A stretch of DNA of 64,000 bases from Roseovarius confluentis (lineage in GTDB: Bacteria; Pseudomonadota; Alphaproteobacteria; Rhodobacterales; Rhodobacteraceae): assembly GCF_002917925.1 (NCBI RefSeq), contig NZ_PPFE01000001.1, positions 558,001 to 622,000 of the forward strand. Reading direction: 5' to 3'. The notes beneath the pieces are model-generated. The model searched no databases. It was not told where the DNA came from and saw nothing but the letters and a program-made list of their open reading frames with translations. A program made the position numbers and the translations under genes. Position 1 is the first letter of the stretch. Each line of letters opens with the position of its first letter. Below, in pieces: positions 28,591 to 37,334 of the stretch.

Positions 28591-28623
28591 CCTTCCTCTG
28601 GCCCCAAATAACCCCGCCGGAGG
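28591..28623. repeat. AAATA-centred intergenic stem-loop motif
   Basis: CCTCTGGC (28595-28602) and GCCGGAGG (28615-28622) pair around a loop holding CCCAAATAACCCC. It lies between pyrC and pyrE and is the clearest member of a family repeated between genes in this window. Confidence 0.6.
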
Positions 28624-28653
28624 CTCCGGCGCTTTCCACCAAGGACCAACCGC

Positions 28654-29328
28654 ATGATCCCCTCGACCTATCCCGACCAAGCCGAGATCGCCCGCCTAAC
28701 CGCCCGGATGCTGCTGGAGATCGAGGCCGTGCACTTCAATGCCGATGAGCCCTTCACGCTAGCGTCGGGCCTGCCCAGCCCCACCTATATCGATTGCCGC
28801 AAGCTCATCTCCTTCCCGCGCATCCGCTCCACCCTGATGGATTTCCTGACCATCACCGTGATGCGCAATGCGGGCTTCGAGGCCTTCACCAACATCGCCG
28901 GGGGAGAGACCGCCGGCATCCCCTTCGCCGCGCTGGTGGCGGAACGCATGGCCCTGCCCATGACCTACGTGCGCAAAAAGCCCAAGGGCTATGGCCGCAA
29001 CGCCCGGATCGAGGGCGCGATGACCGATAGCGATCGCGTGCTCCTGGTCGAGGATCTGACCACCGATGGCGGCTCCAAGCTCAGCTTCGTCGACGCCATC
29101 CGCGACACCGGTGCCACCTGCGGGCACACCGCCGTCATCTTCTATTACGGCATCTTCCCCGAAACTGAACAGACGCTGGGCGACCACGGCGTGGCGCTGC
29201 ATTACCTCTGCACCTGGCGCGACGTGCTGGCCGAGGCGCGCGCCCAGGGCAGCTTTGACGCCGCCACGCTCGACGGCGTCGAATCGTTCCTCGACGATCC
29301 CCGCGCCTGGCAGGCCGCCCGAAGCTGA
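28654..29328 (+). CDS. pyrE: Orotate phosphoribosyltransferase
   Basis: Joins orotate and PRPP to make OMP. The 224-residue protein has the PRPP-binding motif [14 protein letters not shown] (about residues 129-142), the [15 protein letters not shown] substrate region and the flexible-loop KKPKGYGR. An AAGGA ribosome site precedes the ATG. It is second in a pyrC-pyrE pair. No attenuator-like T-rich hairpin is visible before it. Confidence 0.96.
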   Translation: MIPSTYPDQAEIARLTARMLLEIEAVHFNADEPFTLASGLPSPTYIDCRKLISFPRIRSTLMDFLTITVMRNAGFEAFTNIAGGETAGIPFAALVAERMALPMTYVRKKPKGYGRNARIEGAMTDSDRVLLVEDLTTDGGSKLSFVDAIRDTGATCGHTAVIFYYGIFPETEQTLGDHGVALHYLCTWRDVLAEARAQGSFDAATLDGVESFLDDPRAWQAARS

Positions 29329-29441
29329 CGCACGCCTGAGTCGCCCCTGTGCGGCCGCCGCAGACGCCGGTTTGTGAAAATTTTTTATCGTTGTGCTGAC
29401 GCAACGGTAACTCGCCTCCGTCACACGAGCCGAACGATATC

Positions 29442-29471
29442 TTGACGCAACGCCTTGCCTGGGGGCAATAT
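29442..29471 (+). promoter_or_regulatory. Candidate dnaB promoter
   Basis: TTGACG (29442-29447) and CAATAT (29466-29471) are separated by 18 bases. The -10 is weak, but the region is the most AT-rich part of the gap and lies just before the two DnaA-box-like sites. The leader would be about 140 bases. Confidence 0.35.
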
Positions 29472-29485
29472 ATTGTAGGGTCTGG

Positions 29486-29505
29486 ATATCCACAGCGTAT
29501 CCACA
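29486..29505 (+). promoter_or_regulatory. Two near-consensus DnaA boxes upstream of dnaB
   Basis: ATATCCACA (29486-29494) and GTATCCACA (29497-29505) each match TTATNCACA at eight of nine positions, in the same orientation and 11 bases apart, one helix turn. They lie just downstream of the candidate dnaB promoter, a position suited to DnaA control of dnaB. Confidence 0.5.
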
Positions 29506-29619
29506 TAAACATACCAGTTGCCACCGCGCAGGCCCGCTCGCTAAGAGACCAGCCTACGGGGACAGGCACGGCAGCGACACCGCACCGCAACCCGGGATCA
29601 GAGCAGTACGGGGGATAAA

Positions 29620-31122
29620 ATGAGCGAAGTTGCGACCTTCAATGCGTCCGGCACACCGGCCGCCCCGGATGCGCAGACACCGGAAGCCCTGCCGCATTCC
29701 ACCGAGGCCGAACAGCAGCTTCTGGGCGCGATCCTGACCAACAACGACATTTACGACCGTGTCGCCAACCTGATCGGCCCGCAGCATTTCTACGATCCGG
29801 TCCACGCTCGCATCTACGAGACCGCCGCCGCCCGCATCGCCAAGGGCAACCTCGCCTCGCCGGTCACGCTGAAGACCTTCCTCGAAGACGATGAGGGTCT
29901 GAAGGAACTGGGCGGCCCCGCCTATCTCGCCCGCCTCGCCGGTGCCGCCATCTCGGCCTTCGCCGCCCGCGACTACGCCCAGATGATCTATGACATGGCC
30001 ATCCGCCGCGAGCTGATCGGTCTTGGCAACGACATCGCCGGCAAGGCCCAGCGCGCCGAGGTCGATCTCGAACCCCGCGACCAGATCGTCGAGGCCGAAC
30101 AAAAGCTCTATAAGCTCAGCGAACAAGGCCAGTCCGAAACCGGATTTCAAAGCTTTCTCAGGGCCGTAACCGACGCTGTTAATGTCGCGAACGCCGCCTA
30201 TCAGCGCGACGGCGGCCTTGCCGGCATCTCCACCGGGCTTGTCGACATGGACAAGAAACTGGGCGGCCTGCACAAGTCGGACCTTCTCATTCTCGCCGGG
30301 CGCCCCTCGATGGGGAAAACCTCGCTGGCCACCAACATCGCCTTCAACATCGCCAAGGCCTACAATCGCGGCACGCTGCCCGACGGCTCCGAAGGCGCGG
30401 TCGAGGGCGGCGTCGTGGGCTTCTACTCGCTGGAAATGAGCGCCGAACAGCTGGCCGCCCGTGTCCTGTCCGAGGCCGCCGAGGTGCCATCCGAACAGAT
30501 CCGCCGCGGCGACATGACGGAAACCGAATTCCGCCGCTTCGTCGAGGCCGCCAAGACCCTCGAATCCTGCCCTCTCTACATCGACGACACGCCCGCCCTG
30601 CCCATCTCCCAGCTGGCCGCGCGGGCCCGTCGGCTGAAGCGGACGCACGGGCTGGACGTGCTGATCGTCGACTACCTTCAGCTTGTCCGCCCCGCGTCCG
30701 CAAAGGACAGCCGTGTGAACGAGGTCTCCGAGATCACGCAAGGCCTCAAGGCCATCGCCAAGGAACTCGACATCCCCGTGATCGCCCTGTCGCAGCTGTC
30801 GCGCCAGGTCGAATCCCGCGAGGACAAGCGCCCGCAGCTTTCCGACCTGCGCGAATCCGGCTCGATCGAACAGGACGCCGACGTCGTGATGTTCGTTTTC
30901 CGCGAGGAATACTACGCCGAGCGCGAGAAACCCTCCGACGACAAGCTGGAAGAGATCGCCGCCTGGCAGGAACGCATGGAGCGCCTGCACGGCCGCGCCG
31001 AGGTCGTCATCGGCAAACAGCGTCACGGCCCCATCGGCACCGTCGAACTCAGCTTCGAAGGCCAGTTCACCCGCTTCGGCAACCTCGCCAAACCGTGGCA
31101 GCAGGACGGCACCGAATTCTGA
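29620..31122 (+). CDS. dnaB: Replicative DNA helicase DnaB
   Basis: Hexameric 5'-3' helicase at the replication fork. The 500-residue protein has the N-terminal domain (EAEQQLLGAILTNN), a linker, and the RecA-like C-terminal domain with Walker A GRPSMGKTSLA (about 227-237), FYSLEMSAEQLAAR, Walker B VLIVDYLQLVRP and the final GQFTRF. No intein is present. It stands alone after a 291-bp gap holding DnaA-box-like sites. A single genome copy is expected; the window does not contain the origin. Confidence 0.97.
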   Translation: MSEVATFNASGTPAAPDAQTPEALPHSTEAEQQLLGAILTNNDIYDRVANLIGPQHFYDPVHARIYETAAARIAKGNLASPVTLKTFLEDDEGLKELGGPAYLARLAGAAISAFAARDYAQMIYDMAIRRELIGLGNDIAGKAQRAEVDLEPRDQIVEAEQKLYKLSEQGQSETGFQSFLRAVTDAVNVANAAYQRDGGLAGISTGLVDMDKKLGGLHKSDLLILAGRPSMGKTSLATNIAFNIAKAYNRGTLPDGSEGAVEGGVVGFYSLEMSAEQLAARVLSEAAEVPSEQIRRGDMTETEFRRFVEAAKTLESCPLYIDDTPALPISQLAARARRLKRTHGLDVLIVDYLQLVRPASAKDSRVNEVSEITQGLKAIAKELDIPVIALSQLSRQVESREDKRPQLSDLRESGSIEQDADVVMFVFREEYYAEREKPSDDKLEEIAAWQERMERLHGRAEVVIGKQRHGPIGTVELSFEGQFTRFGNLAKPWQQDGTEF

Positions 31123-31147
31123 GCCGGCGCTTGGTCCGCCTTAGGGC

Positions 31148-31176
31148 TTGACCCCCCGGCCCATCCAGTCAAAACC
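31148..31176 (+). promoter_or_regulatory. Candidate promoter giving a leaderless alr mRNA
   Basis: TTGACC (31148-31153), 17-base spacer, AAAACC (31171-31176), then seven bases to the ATG at 31184. The predicted transcript start falls within one base of the A of ATG. Confidence 0.4.
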
Positions 31177-31183
31177 ACAGCCC

Positions 31184-32224
31184 ATGAGTAGTTCCGGCAA
31201 GCTTACCATCGACCTAGACGCGCTGACAGGCAACTGGCGCGCGCTCGACGCGCAGACCGCCGTGGAAACCGCCGCCGTGGTCAAGGCCGACGGCTACGGC
31301 CTCGGCATGGCCCGCGTCGCCCGCGCCCTGGCCCGCGCGGGGGCCAACACTTTCTTCGTCGCCATACCCAAGGAAGGCGTGGAACTACGCCAGGCGCTCG
31401 GCCCGAAACCCGACATTCACGTCTTTTCCGGCCACATGGCCGGCGACACCGACATGATCTCGGACCTGGGCCTCACGCCCATGCTGAACACCACCGATCA
31501 GCTGATCCGCCATCTCGAGGCGCTGCCCGGCCACCCCTTCGGCATCCAGCTCGATTCCGGCATGAACCGGCTGGGGATGGAGCCCGCCGAATGGGCCGCC
31601 GTGCGCGACACGGTACTGGCCGCGAACCCGGTGCTGCTGATATCGCACCTTGCCTGCGCGGACGAGCCCGACCACCCGATGAACGCGCAACAGCTTGCCT
31701 GCTTCAGGGAGATGACCGACGGCACCGGCGTGCCGCGCTGCCTCGGTGCCACCGGCGGCGTGCTGATGGGGCCGGACTTCCACTTCGACATGACCCGTCC
31801 GGGCATTGGCCTTTACGGCGGCCTGCCCTTTTCGGGCGCGCAGCCTGTCGTCACGCTCGACCTGCCGGTGATCCAGACCCGCCACCTGGAACCGGGCGAG
31901 ACCGTGGGCTACGGCAATACCTTCACGGCCACGCGCGAAACCCGCATCGCCACCGTGTCCGCGGGCTATGGCGACGGCATTCACCGCATCATGGGCCCCA
32001 AGACCGTGCTTTACGCCGACGACACTCCCTGCCCGGTGGCGGGCCGTATCTCGATGGACTCGATCTCGGTCGACATCACGGATCTCGGCTTTGATCCCAA
32101 GTGGCTCCGTATCCTGGGCGCGGAGCAGACCGTCGACGACCTCGCCGACAACGCCGGCACCATCGGCTACGAGATCCTGACCGCGATGGGCGCGCGCTAC
32201 GACCGGCTCTATACCGGCGGATGA
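31184..32224 (+). CDS. alr: Alanine racemase
   Basis: PLP enzyme that makes D-alanine for peptidoglycan. Lys34 in [11 protein letters not shown] carries the cofactor and the second catalytic Tyr lies in [22 protein letters not shown] and [13 protein letters not shown] are the other family blocks. The 346-residue length is normal. I use the ATG at 31184, since the frame before it only translates the promoter. Its last bases overlap mlaE (ATGA), so a wall gene and a lipid transporter share a transcript. Confidence 0.96.
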   Translation: MSSSGKLTIDLDALTGNWRALDAQTAVETAAVVKADGYGLGMARVARALARAGANTFFVAIPKEGVELRQALGPKPDIHVFSGHMAGDTDMISDLGLTPMLNTTDQLIRHLEALPGHPFGIQLDSGMNRLGMEPAEWAAVRDTVLAANPVLLISHLACADEPDHPMNAQQLACFREMTDGTGVPRCLGATGGVLMGPDFHFDMTRPGIGLYGGLPFSGAQPVVTLDLPVIQTRHLEPGETVGYGNTFTATRETRIATVSAGYGDGIHRIMGPKTVLYADDTPCPVAGRISMDSISVDITDLGFDPKWLRILGAEQTVDDLADNAGTIGYEILTAMGARYDRLYTGG

Positions 32225-33006
32225 GCCTGGTCCTGTCGCCCCTCGCCGCGCTCGGGCGCAACACGCTGGCGGCGCTGGCGATGCTGGGGCGGATCACGCT
32301 CTTCGCCCTCTCGACCTTCAGCCACATCCTGCGCCCGCCCTACTACCCGCGAGAGGTGTTCAACGCGCTGATGCAGGTGGGCTGGCTGTCGCTGCCCGTG
32401 GTGGGCCTCACGGCCATCTTCACCGGCGGCGCGCTGGCCTTGCAGATCTACTCCGGCGGCGCGCGTTTCAACGCCGAGGCCGTGGTGCCCCAGATCGTCG
32501 CCATCGGCATGGTGCGCGAACTGGGCCCCGTCTTGGTCGGCCTGATGATCGCCGCCCGCGTCACGTCCTCGATCGCCGCCGAAATCGCCACCATGAAGGT
32601 GACCGAGCAGATCGACGCGCTCGTCACCCTATCGACCCACCCGATGAAATACCTGGTCGGCCCCCGCGTGCTGGCCGCCCTCGTCACCGTCCCGCTGCTG
32701 GTCGGCGTGGGCGACATCATCGGCATCCTGGGCGGCTACACCGTGGGCGTGCAGAACCTCGGCTTCAACGCCGCCACCTATATCCAGAACACCGTGGATT
32801 TCCTCGAACCGCTCGATATCGTCTCGTCCCTCGTCAAGGGCGCGGTTTTCGGCGTCATTGCCGCCGTCATGGGCTGCTACTACGGCATGAACTCGGGCCG
32901 CGGCGCGCAGGGCGTCGGCCGCGCCACAAAGGGCTCGGTCCAGGCCGCCGCCATCCTCATCCTCGCCGCCAACTTCCTGCTGACGGGGGTGTTCTTCTCG
33001 GTATGA
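32221..33006 (+). CDS. mlaE: MlaE-type ABC transporter permease
   Basis: A 261-residue permease of the MlaE family, which works with MlaF and MCE-domain proteins to move phospholipids across the envelope. The family core [39 protein letters not shown] (residues about 97-135, here as [19 protein letters not shown] and [14 protein letters not shown]) is intact, with five to six membrane helices. It starts inside the alr stop and overlaps mlaF by 4 bases. Confidence 0.94.
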   Translation: MSLVLSPLAALGRNTLAALAMLGRITLFALSTFSHILRPPYYPREVFNALMQVGWLSLPVVGLTAIFTGGALALQIYSGGARFNAEAVVPQIVAIGMVRELGPVLVGLMIAARVTSSIAAEIATMKVTEQIDALVTLSTHPMKYLVGPRVLAALVTVPLLVGVGDIIGILGGYTVGVQNLGFNAATYIQNTVDFLEPLDIVSSLVKGAVFGVIAAVMGCYYGMNSGRGAQGVGRATKGSVQAAAILILAANFLLTGVFFSV

Positions 33007-33749
33007 TCGAGCTTTCGGATGTTCATAAGTCCTTCGGCGACAACCACGTCCTGCGCGGCGTGAACCTGTCGATTCCCAAGGGCACGTCGATGGTCATCAT
33101 CGGCGGCTCCGGCACCGGCAAATCCGTGGTCCTGAAATGTATCCTCGGCCTCATCCAGCATGACAGCGGCCTGATCACCCTCGACGGCCAGGACGTCACC
33201 AAGGGCGACCGCGACGCCTTCCTCGCCCGCTTCGGCATGCTCTTTCAGGGCGGCGCGCTCTTCGACTCGCTACCCGTCTGGCAGAACGTCGCCTTCCGCC
33301 TTTTGCGCGGCTCGCTCAAGCGCCCCTGGGCGGAGGCGCGCGAGATCGCCATCGAAAAACTGCGCCGCGTCGGCCTCACCCCCGAGCAGGCCGACAAGTA
33401 CCCCGCCGAACTCTCTGGCGGCATGCAGAAACGCGTCGGATTGGCCCGCGCCATCTGCGCCGAGCCGGAAATCATCTTCTTTGACGAGCCCACCACCGGC
33501 CTCGACCCGATCATGTCGGGCGTCATCAACGAGCTGATCCGCGAGATCGTGGTCGAGATGGGCGCGACCGCCATGACCATCACCCACGACATGACGTCGG
33601 TGCGCGCCATAGCCGACAACGTGGCCATGCTCCACGGCGGCAAGATCCGCTGGACCGGACCGGTCTCCAGCATGGACAATTCCGGCGATCCCTATCTGGA
33701 GCAGTTCATCACCGGCTCCGCCGAGGGTCCGATCGAAGCGGTCCGCTAA
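33003..33749 (+). CDS. mlaF: MlaF-type ABC transporter ATP-binding protein
   Basis: The 248-residue ATPase partner of MlaE. Walker A GGSGTGKS, signature LSGGMQKRVGLARA, Walker B IIFFDEPTTGLDP and the switch His in ITHDM are all present. GMQKR is the MlaF-style signature. No MCE protein (MlaD) or periplasmic MlaC follows; the operon ends in tandem hairpins. The missing MCE partner must be elsewhere. Confidence 0.95.
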   Translation: MIELSDVHKSFGDNHVLRGVNLSIPKGTSMVIIGGSGTGKSVVLKCILGLIQHDSGLITLDGQDVTKGDRDAFLARFGMLFQGGALFDSLPVWQNVAFRLLRGSLKRPWAEAREIAIEKLRRVGLTPEQADKYPAELSGGMQKRVGLARAICAEPEIIFFDEPTTGLDPIMSGVINELIREIVVEMGATAMTITHDMTSVRAIADNVAMLHGGKIRWTGPVSSMDNSGDPYLEQFITGSAEGPIEAVR

Positions 33750-33757
33750 CCGCCCGG

Positions 33758-33805
33758 CAAAACTTTTCTGAAAAGTTTTGCCAAAAGTCTTTTCAAGACT
33801 TTTGG
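33758..33805 (+). terminator. Tandem AT-rich hairpins after mlaF
   Basis: CAAAACTTTTC and GAAAAGTTTTG (33758-33780) form one hairpin; CCAAAAGTCTT and AAGACTTTTGG (33781-33805) form a second, perfect 11-bp stem directly after it. The first is followed by no T run outside its stem, so tandem action is likely. Similar pairs occur at 40382 and 48353. Confidence 0.7.
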
Positions 33806-33858
33806 TGCATCGACGCAGAGCCCGCCACGCTCCATCCCGTTTTCCCCTTACGCCGCGC

Positions 33859-33887
33859 TTGCCATAGCGACCCGGCCCTCCTAGCTC
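33859..33887 (+). promoter_or_regulatory. Candidate pqiA promoter
   Basis: TTGCCA (33859-33864), 17-base spacer, TAGCTC (33882-33887). The predicted leader is about 20 bases. Confidence 0.4.
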
Positions 33888-33913
33888 TGGACCATTCCAG
33901 TAAAAGGCCATTC

Positions 33914-34387
33914 ATGCTCAAATACCTCAACCTGACCCTGCTGGTCCTTTTTCCCGTCGCCTGGTTCGCCCCGCTGATGCGCGCCGGTCTCCTGCCGCTC
34001 TTCGGCCTTTCCGAGATTTCCGTCATCACCGGGCTTCAGTCCCTCTGGGACAGCGACGTCTTTCTCGCCCTCATGGTCACCTTCTTCGCGCTCTTCGCGC
34101 CCTACGTGAAAACCATCGGTCTCGCCCTGATCCATTTCGGCCTCCTGCGCCGCAAGACCCTGCCGGCGCTGCAAATCCTCGGCAAACTCGCCATGGCCGA
34201 CGTCTTTCTCGTGGCCCTCTACATCACGCTGACCAAGGGCATCGGCGTCGGCCGGATCGAGACCGCCTGGGGGCTTTACCTCTTCACAGCCTGCATCCTC
34301 GCCTCCATCGCCATCGGACATCTCACCGAAAAAGGTGCTAAGCGTGCGGGAACCAATACGAATTCCAGGGCGTTGCCCGATGAATAA
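33914..34387 (+). CDS. pqiA: Paraquat-inducible protein A domain protein
   Basis: A 157-residue membrane protein with four hydrophobic helices, equal to one PqiA half-domain; E. coli PqiA has two. The segments GLQSLWDSDVFLALMVTFFALFAPYVK and LGKLAMADVFLVAL (about 40-66 and 89-102; the first shown as GLQSLWDSDVFLAL and FFALFAPYVK) are family hallmarks. PqiA partners PqiB, an MCE protein, in lipid transport. No MCE gene is adjacent here. It lies after mlaEF but on its own promoter, which fits a shared lipid theme. Confidence 0.88.
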   Translation: MLKYLNLTLLVLFPVAWFAPLMRAGLLPLFGLSEISVITGLQSLWDSDVFLALMVTFFALFAPYVKTIGLALIHFGLLRRKTLPALQILGKLAMADVFLVALYITLTKGIGVGRIETAWGLYLFTACILASIAIGHLTEKGAKRAGTNTNSRALPDE

Positions 34388-34501
34388 AGGCCGTTGCAGG
34401 TCCATGCCTGTCCTGATTTCCCGAAAATTTCAGTAGGCGATTTGCAAAAATCGGCGTAAACTTGCCGATATTGCATTGGCAACACTTTCTGGGGGGAAGT
34501 G

Positions 34502-35266
34502 ATGACCGACACCATTCGTTCGATTTTTTTAATCGCCCAAGTCTTTCTCAACCGCCTTGCCGTGGCCGTTTTCGCCCTGGCCGCGCTTGCACTGGCCCTA
34601 GCGACCATCCTCGCCGCGTTCGGCATTCTGCCCTGGCTTGAGTTTCAGGTCAGCTTCGGCGGGCAGATCTATGAAAACGCCGGACAAATTGCACAGATCG
34701 GCCTGACCGTTCTCGCCGTTCTCCTGTGCTTTTACCTGCCCACCAACGCCCGCGTCATGGCGCTGGAAAACTCGCACCGCCGCTTTCACATGAACATGCA
34801 TGACGTCACGCAGGCCTATTCCGCCGCGCATGCCGCCGACCGGGCCGGCATGTTCCGGATCCAGTCCGAGTTCGACGCCGTACGAGAACGCCTCGCCTAC
34901 ATGCGCGAGCATCCCGACCTGGAATCGCTGGAGCCGCAGATCATGGAGGTCGCGGCCCAGATGTCCTACATCAGCCGCGACTTGGCCGAGGTCTATTCCG
35001 ACGACAAGGTCGACCGCGCCCGCGCCTTCCTCAAGCAGCGCCAGCAGGAGGTCGAGCAGTTCAACAAGCGTCTCGACCACGCCAAGGCCGTCGGCGTCCG
35101 GCTCAAGCAATGGGCCCAGGATGTCGATATGGAGGAAAGCGTCGCGGTCAGCCAGCTTGAACGCCTGCGCGACGACCTGCGCCCGATCCTGCCCGAACTG
35201 GGCTACGAGGAGGTCTCCGGCCTGGACGGCACCGTGGTCGGCCTGCCCCAGCGCGCCGCCGAGTAA
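34502..35266 (+). CDS. Two-helix membrane protein with long coiled coil, 254 aa
   Basis: The N-terminal part has two hydrophobic helices (about residues 8-42 and 57-79), then about 170 soluble residues predicted as helical coiled coil with many Glu, Gln and Arg (DLAEVYSDDKVDRARAFL, RQQEVEQFNKRLDHAKA). No enzyme motif is visible. I recall roseobacter homologues carrying the vague name 'DNA repair protein', which the sequence does not support. I use the ATG at 34502 with GGGGGGAA before it; GTG at 34499 is equally possible. radA follows. Confidence 0.6.
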   Translation: MTDTIRSIFLIAQVFLNRLAVAVFALAALALALATILAAFGILPWLEFQVSFGGQIYENAGQIAQIGLTVLAVLLCFYLPTNARVMALENSHRRFHMNMHDVTQAYSAAHAADRAGMFRIQSEFDAVRERLAYMREHPDLESLEPQIMEVAAQMSYISRDLAEVYSDDKVDRARAFLKQRQQEVEQFNKRLDHAKAVGVRLKQWAQDVDMEESVAVSQLERLRDDLRPILPELGYEEVSGLDGTVVGLPQRAAE

Positions 35267-35297
35267 CCGCCGCGCGAGTGCCGCAACGCGAAGGCGT

Positions 35298-35326
35298 TTG
35301 ACCGCGCCCCGCGCTTGGGGCATGAC
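35298..35326 (+). promoter_or_regulatory. Candidate promoter giving a leaderless radA mRNA
   Basis: TTGACC (35298-35303), 17-base spacer, CATGAC (35321-35326), six bases, ATG at 35333. The predicted transcript start is the A of ATG itself. No ribosome site is present. Confidence 0.45.
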
Positions 35327-35332
35327 CCCGCC

Positions 35333-36697
35333 ATGGGAAAAACCGCCTCCTTCACCTGCACAGCCTGCGGCGCCGTCCACTCCAAGTGGTCCGGCCGCTG
35401 CGACGCCTGCGGCGAATGGAACACGATCATCGAAGAGGCCCCCCTGTCCGCCGGCCCGGCCTCCAAGTCGCTCGGCGCCAAACGCGGCAACGCCATCGCG
35501 CTCAGTGACCTCTCCACCGCCGAAGCGCCCCCGCCGCGCACCCATTCCGGCATCGCAGAGCTTGACCGCGTCCTCGGCGGCGGTCTCGTGCCCGGCTCGG
35601 CGACGCTGGTGGGCGGCGATCCCGGCATCGGCAAGTCCACGCTGCTGCTGCAGGCCGCCGCTCGTTTCGCCCAGGCCGGCCTGCAAACGGTCTACGTCTC
35701 GGGCGAAGAGGCCAGCGCCCAGGTCCGCATGCGTGCCCAGCGCCTCGGCCTTGGCGACGCGCCCGTGAAACTGGCCACCGCCACCGCCCTGCGCGACATC
35801 ATCACCACGCTCGACCGCGACACGCCCCAGCTGGTCATCATCGATTCGATCCAGACCATGTGGGCCGACAATGTCGACAGCGCGCCCGGCTCGGTCGCGC
35901 AGGTCCGCGCCGCCGCGCACGAGCTTGTCACCTTCGCCAAGCGCAAGGGCTGTTCCGTCATCCTGGTGGGCCACGTCACCAAGGAAGGCCAGATCGCCGG
36001 CCCGCGCGTCGTCGAACACATGGTCGATTCGGTGCTTTATTTCGAAGGCGAGCGCGGCCACCAGTTCCGCATCCTGCGCGCGGTCAAGAACCGCTTCGGC
36101 CCCGCCGACGAGATCGGCGTGTTCGAGATGACGGGCAGCGGCCTCGCCGAGGTCCCCAACCCCTCCGCGCTCTTTTTGTCGGGCCGCGGCGACCCGTCGC
36201 CCGGCTCGGTCGTCTTCGCCGGCATCGAGGGCACCCGCCCCGTGCTGGTGGAAATGCAGGCGCTCGTCGCCCCCACGCCCCATTCCCAGCCGCGCCGCGC
36301 CGTGGTGGGCTGGGACGGCGCCCGCCTCGCCATGATCCTCGCCGTGCTCGAGGCCCGCTGCGCCGTGCCCTTCGCGGGGCTCGATGTCTATCTCAACGTC
36401 GCCGGCGGCATCCGCATTTCCGAACCCGCCGCCGACCTTGCCGTCGCCGCGGCCCTTCTCAGCGCGCGCGAAGACACCGCTTTGCCCGCCGACTGTGTCC
36501 TTTTCGGCGAAATCTCTCTGTCCGGCGCCCTCCGCCCGGTGTCCCAGACAGAAAACAGGTTGAAAGAAGCCGCAAAACTTGGTTTTAGCTCCGCAATCAT
36601 TCCCGCCGGGGGCAAGACCGGCGGAACGGGGGGTCTGTCGCTCAACCAGATCAGCGACCTGACCAGCTTCGTAGGTGAGATTTTCGGCGCCGGGTAG
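35333..36697 (+). CDS. radA: DNA repair protein RadA (Sms)
   Basis: RecA-like ATPase that promotes branch migration in recombination repair. The 454-residue protein has the N-terminal zinc finger (C9, C12, C23, C26), Walker A GGDPGIGKST (about 93-102), the RadA-specific KNRFG and the C-terminal Lon-protease-like domain with GGIRISEPAADLAVAAAL. The start is the ATG at 35333 preceded by a well-placed promoter. cvpA follows 33 bases later. Confidence 0.97.
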   Translation: MGKTASFTCTACGAVHSKWSGRCDACGEWNTIIEEAPLSAGPASKSLGAKRGNAIALSDLSTAEAPPPRTHSGIAELDRVLGGGLVPGSATLVGGDPGIGKSTLLLQAAARFAQAGLQTVYVSGEEASAQVRMRAQRLGLGDAPVKLATATALRDIITTLDRDTPQLVIIDSIQTMWADNVDSAPGSVAQVRAAAHELVTFAKRKGCSVILVGHVTKEGQIAGPRVVEHMVDSVLYFEGERGHQFRILRAVKNRFGPADEIGVFEMTGSGLAEVPNPSALFLSGRGDPSPGSVVFAGIEGTRPVLVEMQALVAPTPHSQPRRAVVGWDGARLAMILAVLEARCAVPFAGLDVYLNVAGGIRISEPAADLAVAAALLSAREDTALPADCVLFGEISLSGALRPVSQTENRLKEAAKLGFSSAIIPAGGKTGGTGGLSLNQISDLTSFVGEIFGAG

Positions 36698-36730
36698 CGC
36701 GCCCAACCAAAGGTAAAACAGGACGCGCTC

Positions 36731-37327
36731 ATGGAAGGCTTCACCATCATCGACGGGATCGTCGCGCTGATCATCGTGCTGTCGGCACTCCTCGCGTATT
36801 CGCGCGGCATCGTGCGCGAGCTTCTGGCCATCGCCGGCTGGATCGTCGCCGCCATCCTCGCTTTCCTCTTCGCACCGCAGGTCGAACCGCTGGTCAAGGA
36901 AGTCCCCGTGGTGGGCGATTTCCTCGCCGACACCTGTGCTCTCTCCATGCTGGCCGCCGCGGCGGCGATCTTCGCCGTCACCCTCATCGTGACCTCGCTC
37001 ATCACCCCGCTCTTCTCCTCTGTCGTGCAACGCTCTGCCCTGGGCGGCATCGACCAGGGCCTCGGGTTTCTCTTCGGCGTGGCGCGCGGCATCCTCCTGG
37101 TGGCCATCGCCTATTTCGTCTACGAAACGGTCGTCACCAGCCAGGATATCGAGATGATCGACGACAGCCGCTCGGCCCGCGTCTTTGCCCAGCTCACCTC
37201 AAAGGTCGAGGACGGCAACCCCGAACAGGCCCTGGGCTGGATCACCCAGAAATACGAGGACCTGGTCAGCGCCTGCGACGCCCCGGCGGACCCCGTCGAC
37301 CCGCAGCCCACCGAGACCGGGCAATAG
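36731..37327 (+). CDS. cvpA: CvpA family membrane protein
   Basis: A 198-residue inner-membrane protein with four hydrophobic helices and a soluble C-terminus. The first helix region GFTIIDGIVALIIVLSALLAYSRG and the basic-acid RGIVRELLAIAGW block are the CvpA pattern. An AGGA site precedes the ATG. CvpA is needed for colicin V export in E. coli and more generally for envelope homeostasis; it is often beside purF, as here, with one extra gene between. Confidence 0.93.
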   Translation: MEGFTIIDGIVALIIVLSALLAYSRGIVRELLAIAGWIVAAILAFLFAPQVEPLVKEVPVVGDFLADTCALSMLAAAAAIFAVTLIVTSLITPLFSSVVQRSALGGIDQGLGFLFGVARGILLVAIAYFVYETVVTSQDIEMIDDSRSARVFAQLTSKVEDGNPEQALGWITQKYEDLVSACDAPADPVDPQPTETGQ

Positions 37328-37334
37328 GCGCCGC

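Noticed and set aside
26730..28655. A 641-codon - strand frame opposite the unknown 321-aa gene and pyrC
   Set aside because: pyrC on the + strand has all catalytic residues; the antisense product is Gly/Val/His nonsense.
34598..37030. An 810-codon - strand frame across radA and cvpA
   Set aside because: Antisense to genes with clear motifs; no ribosome site and biased residue content.
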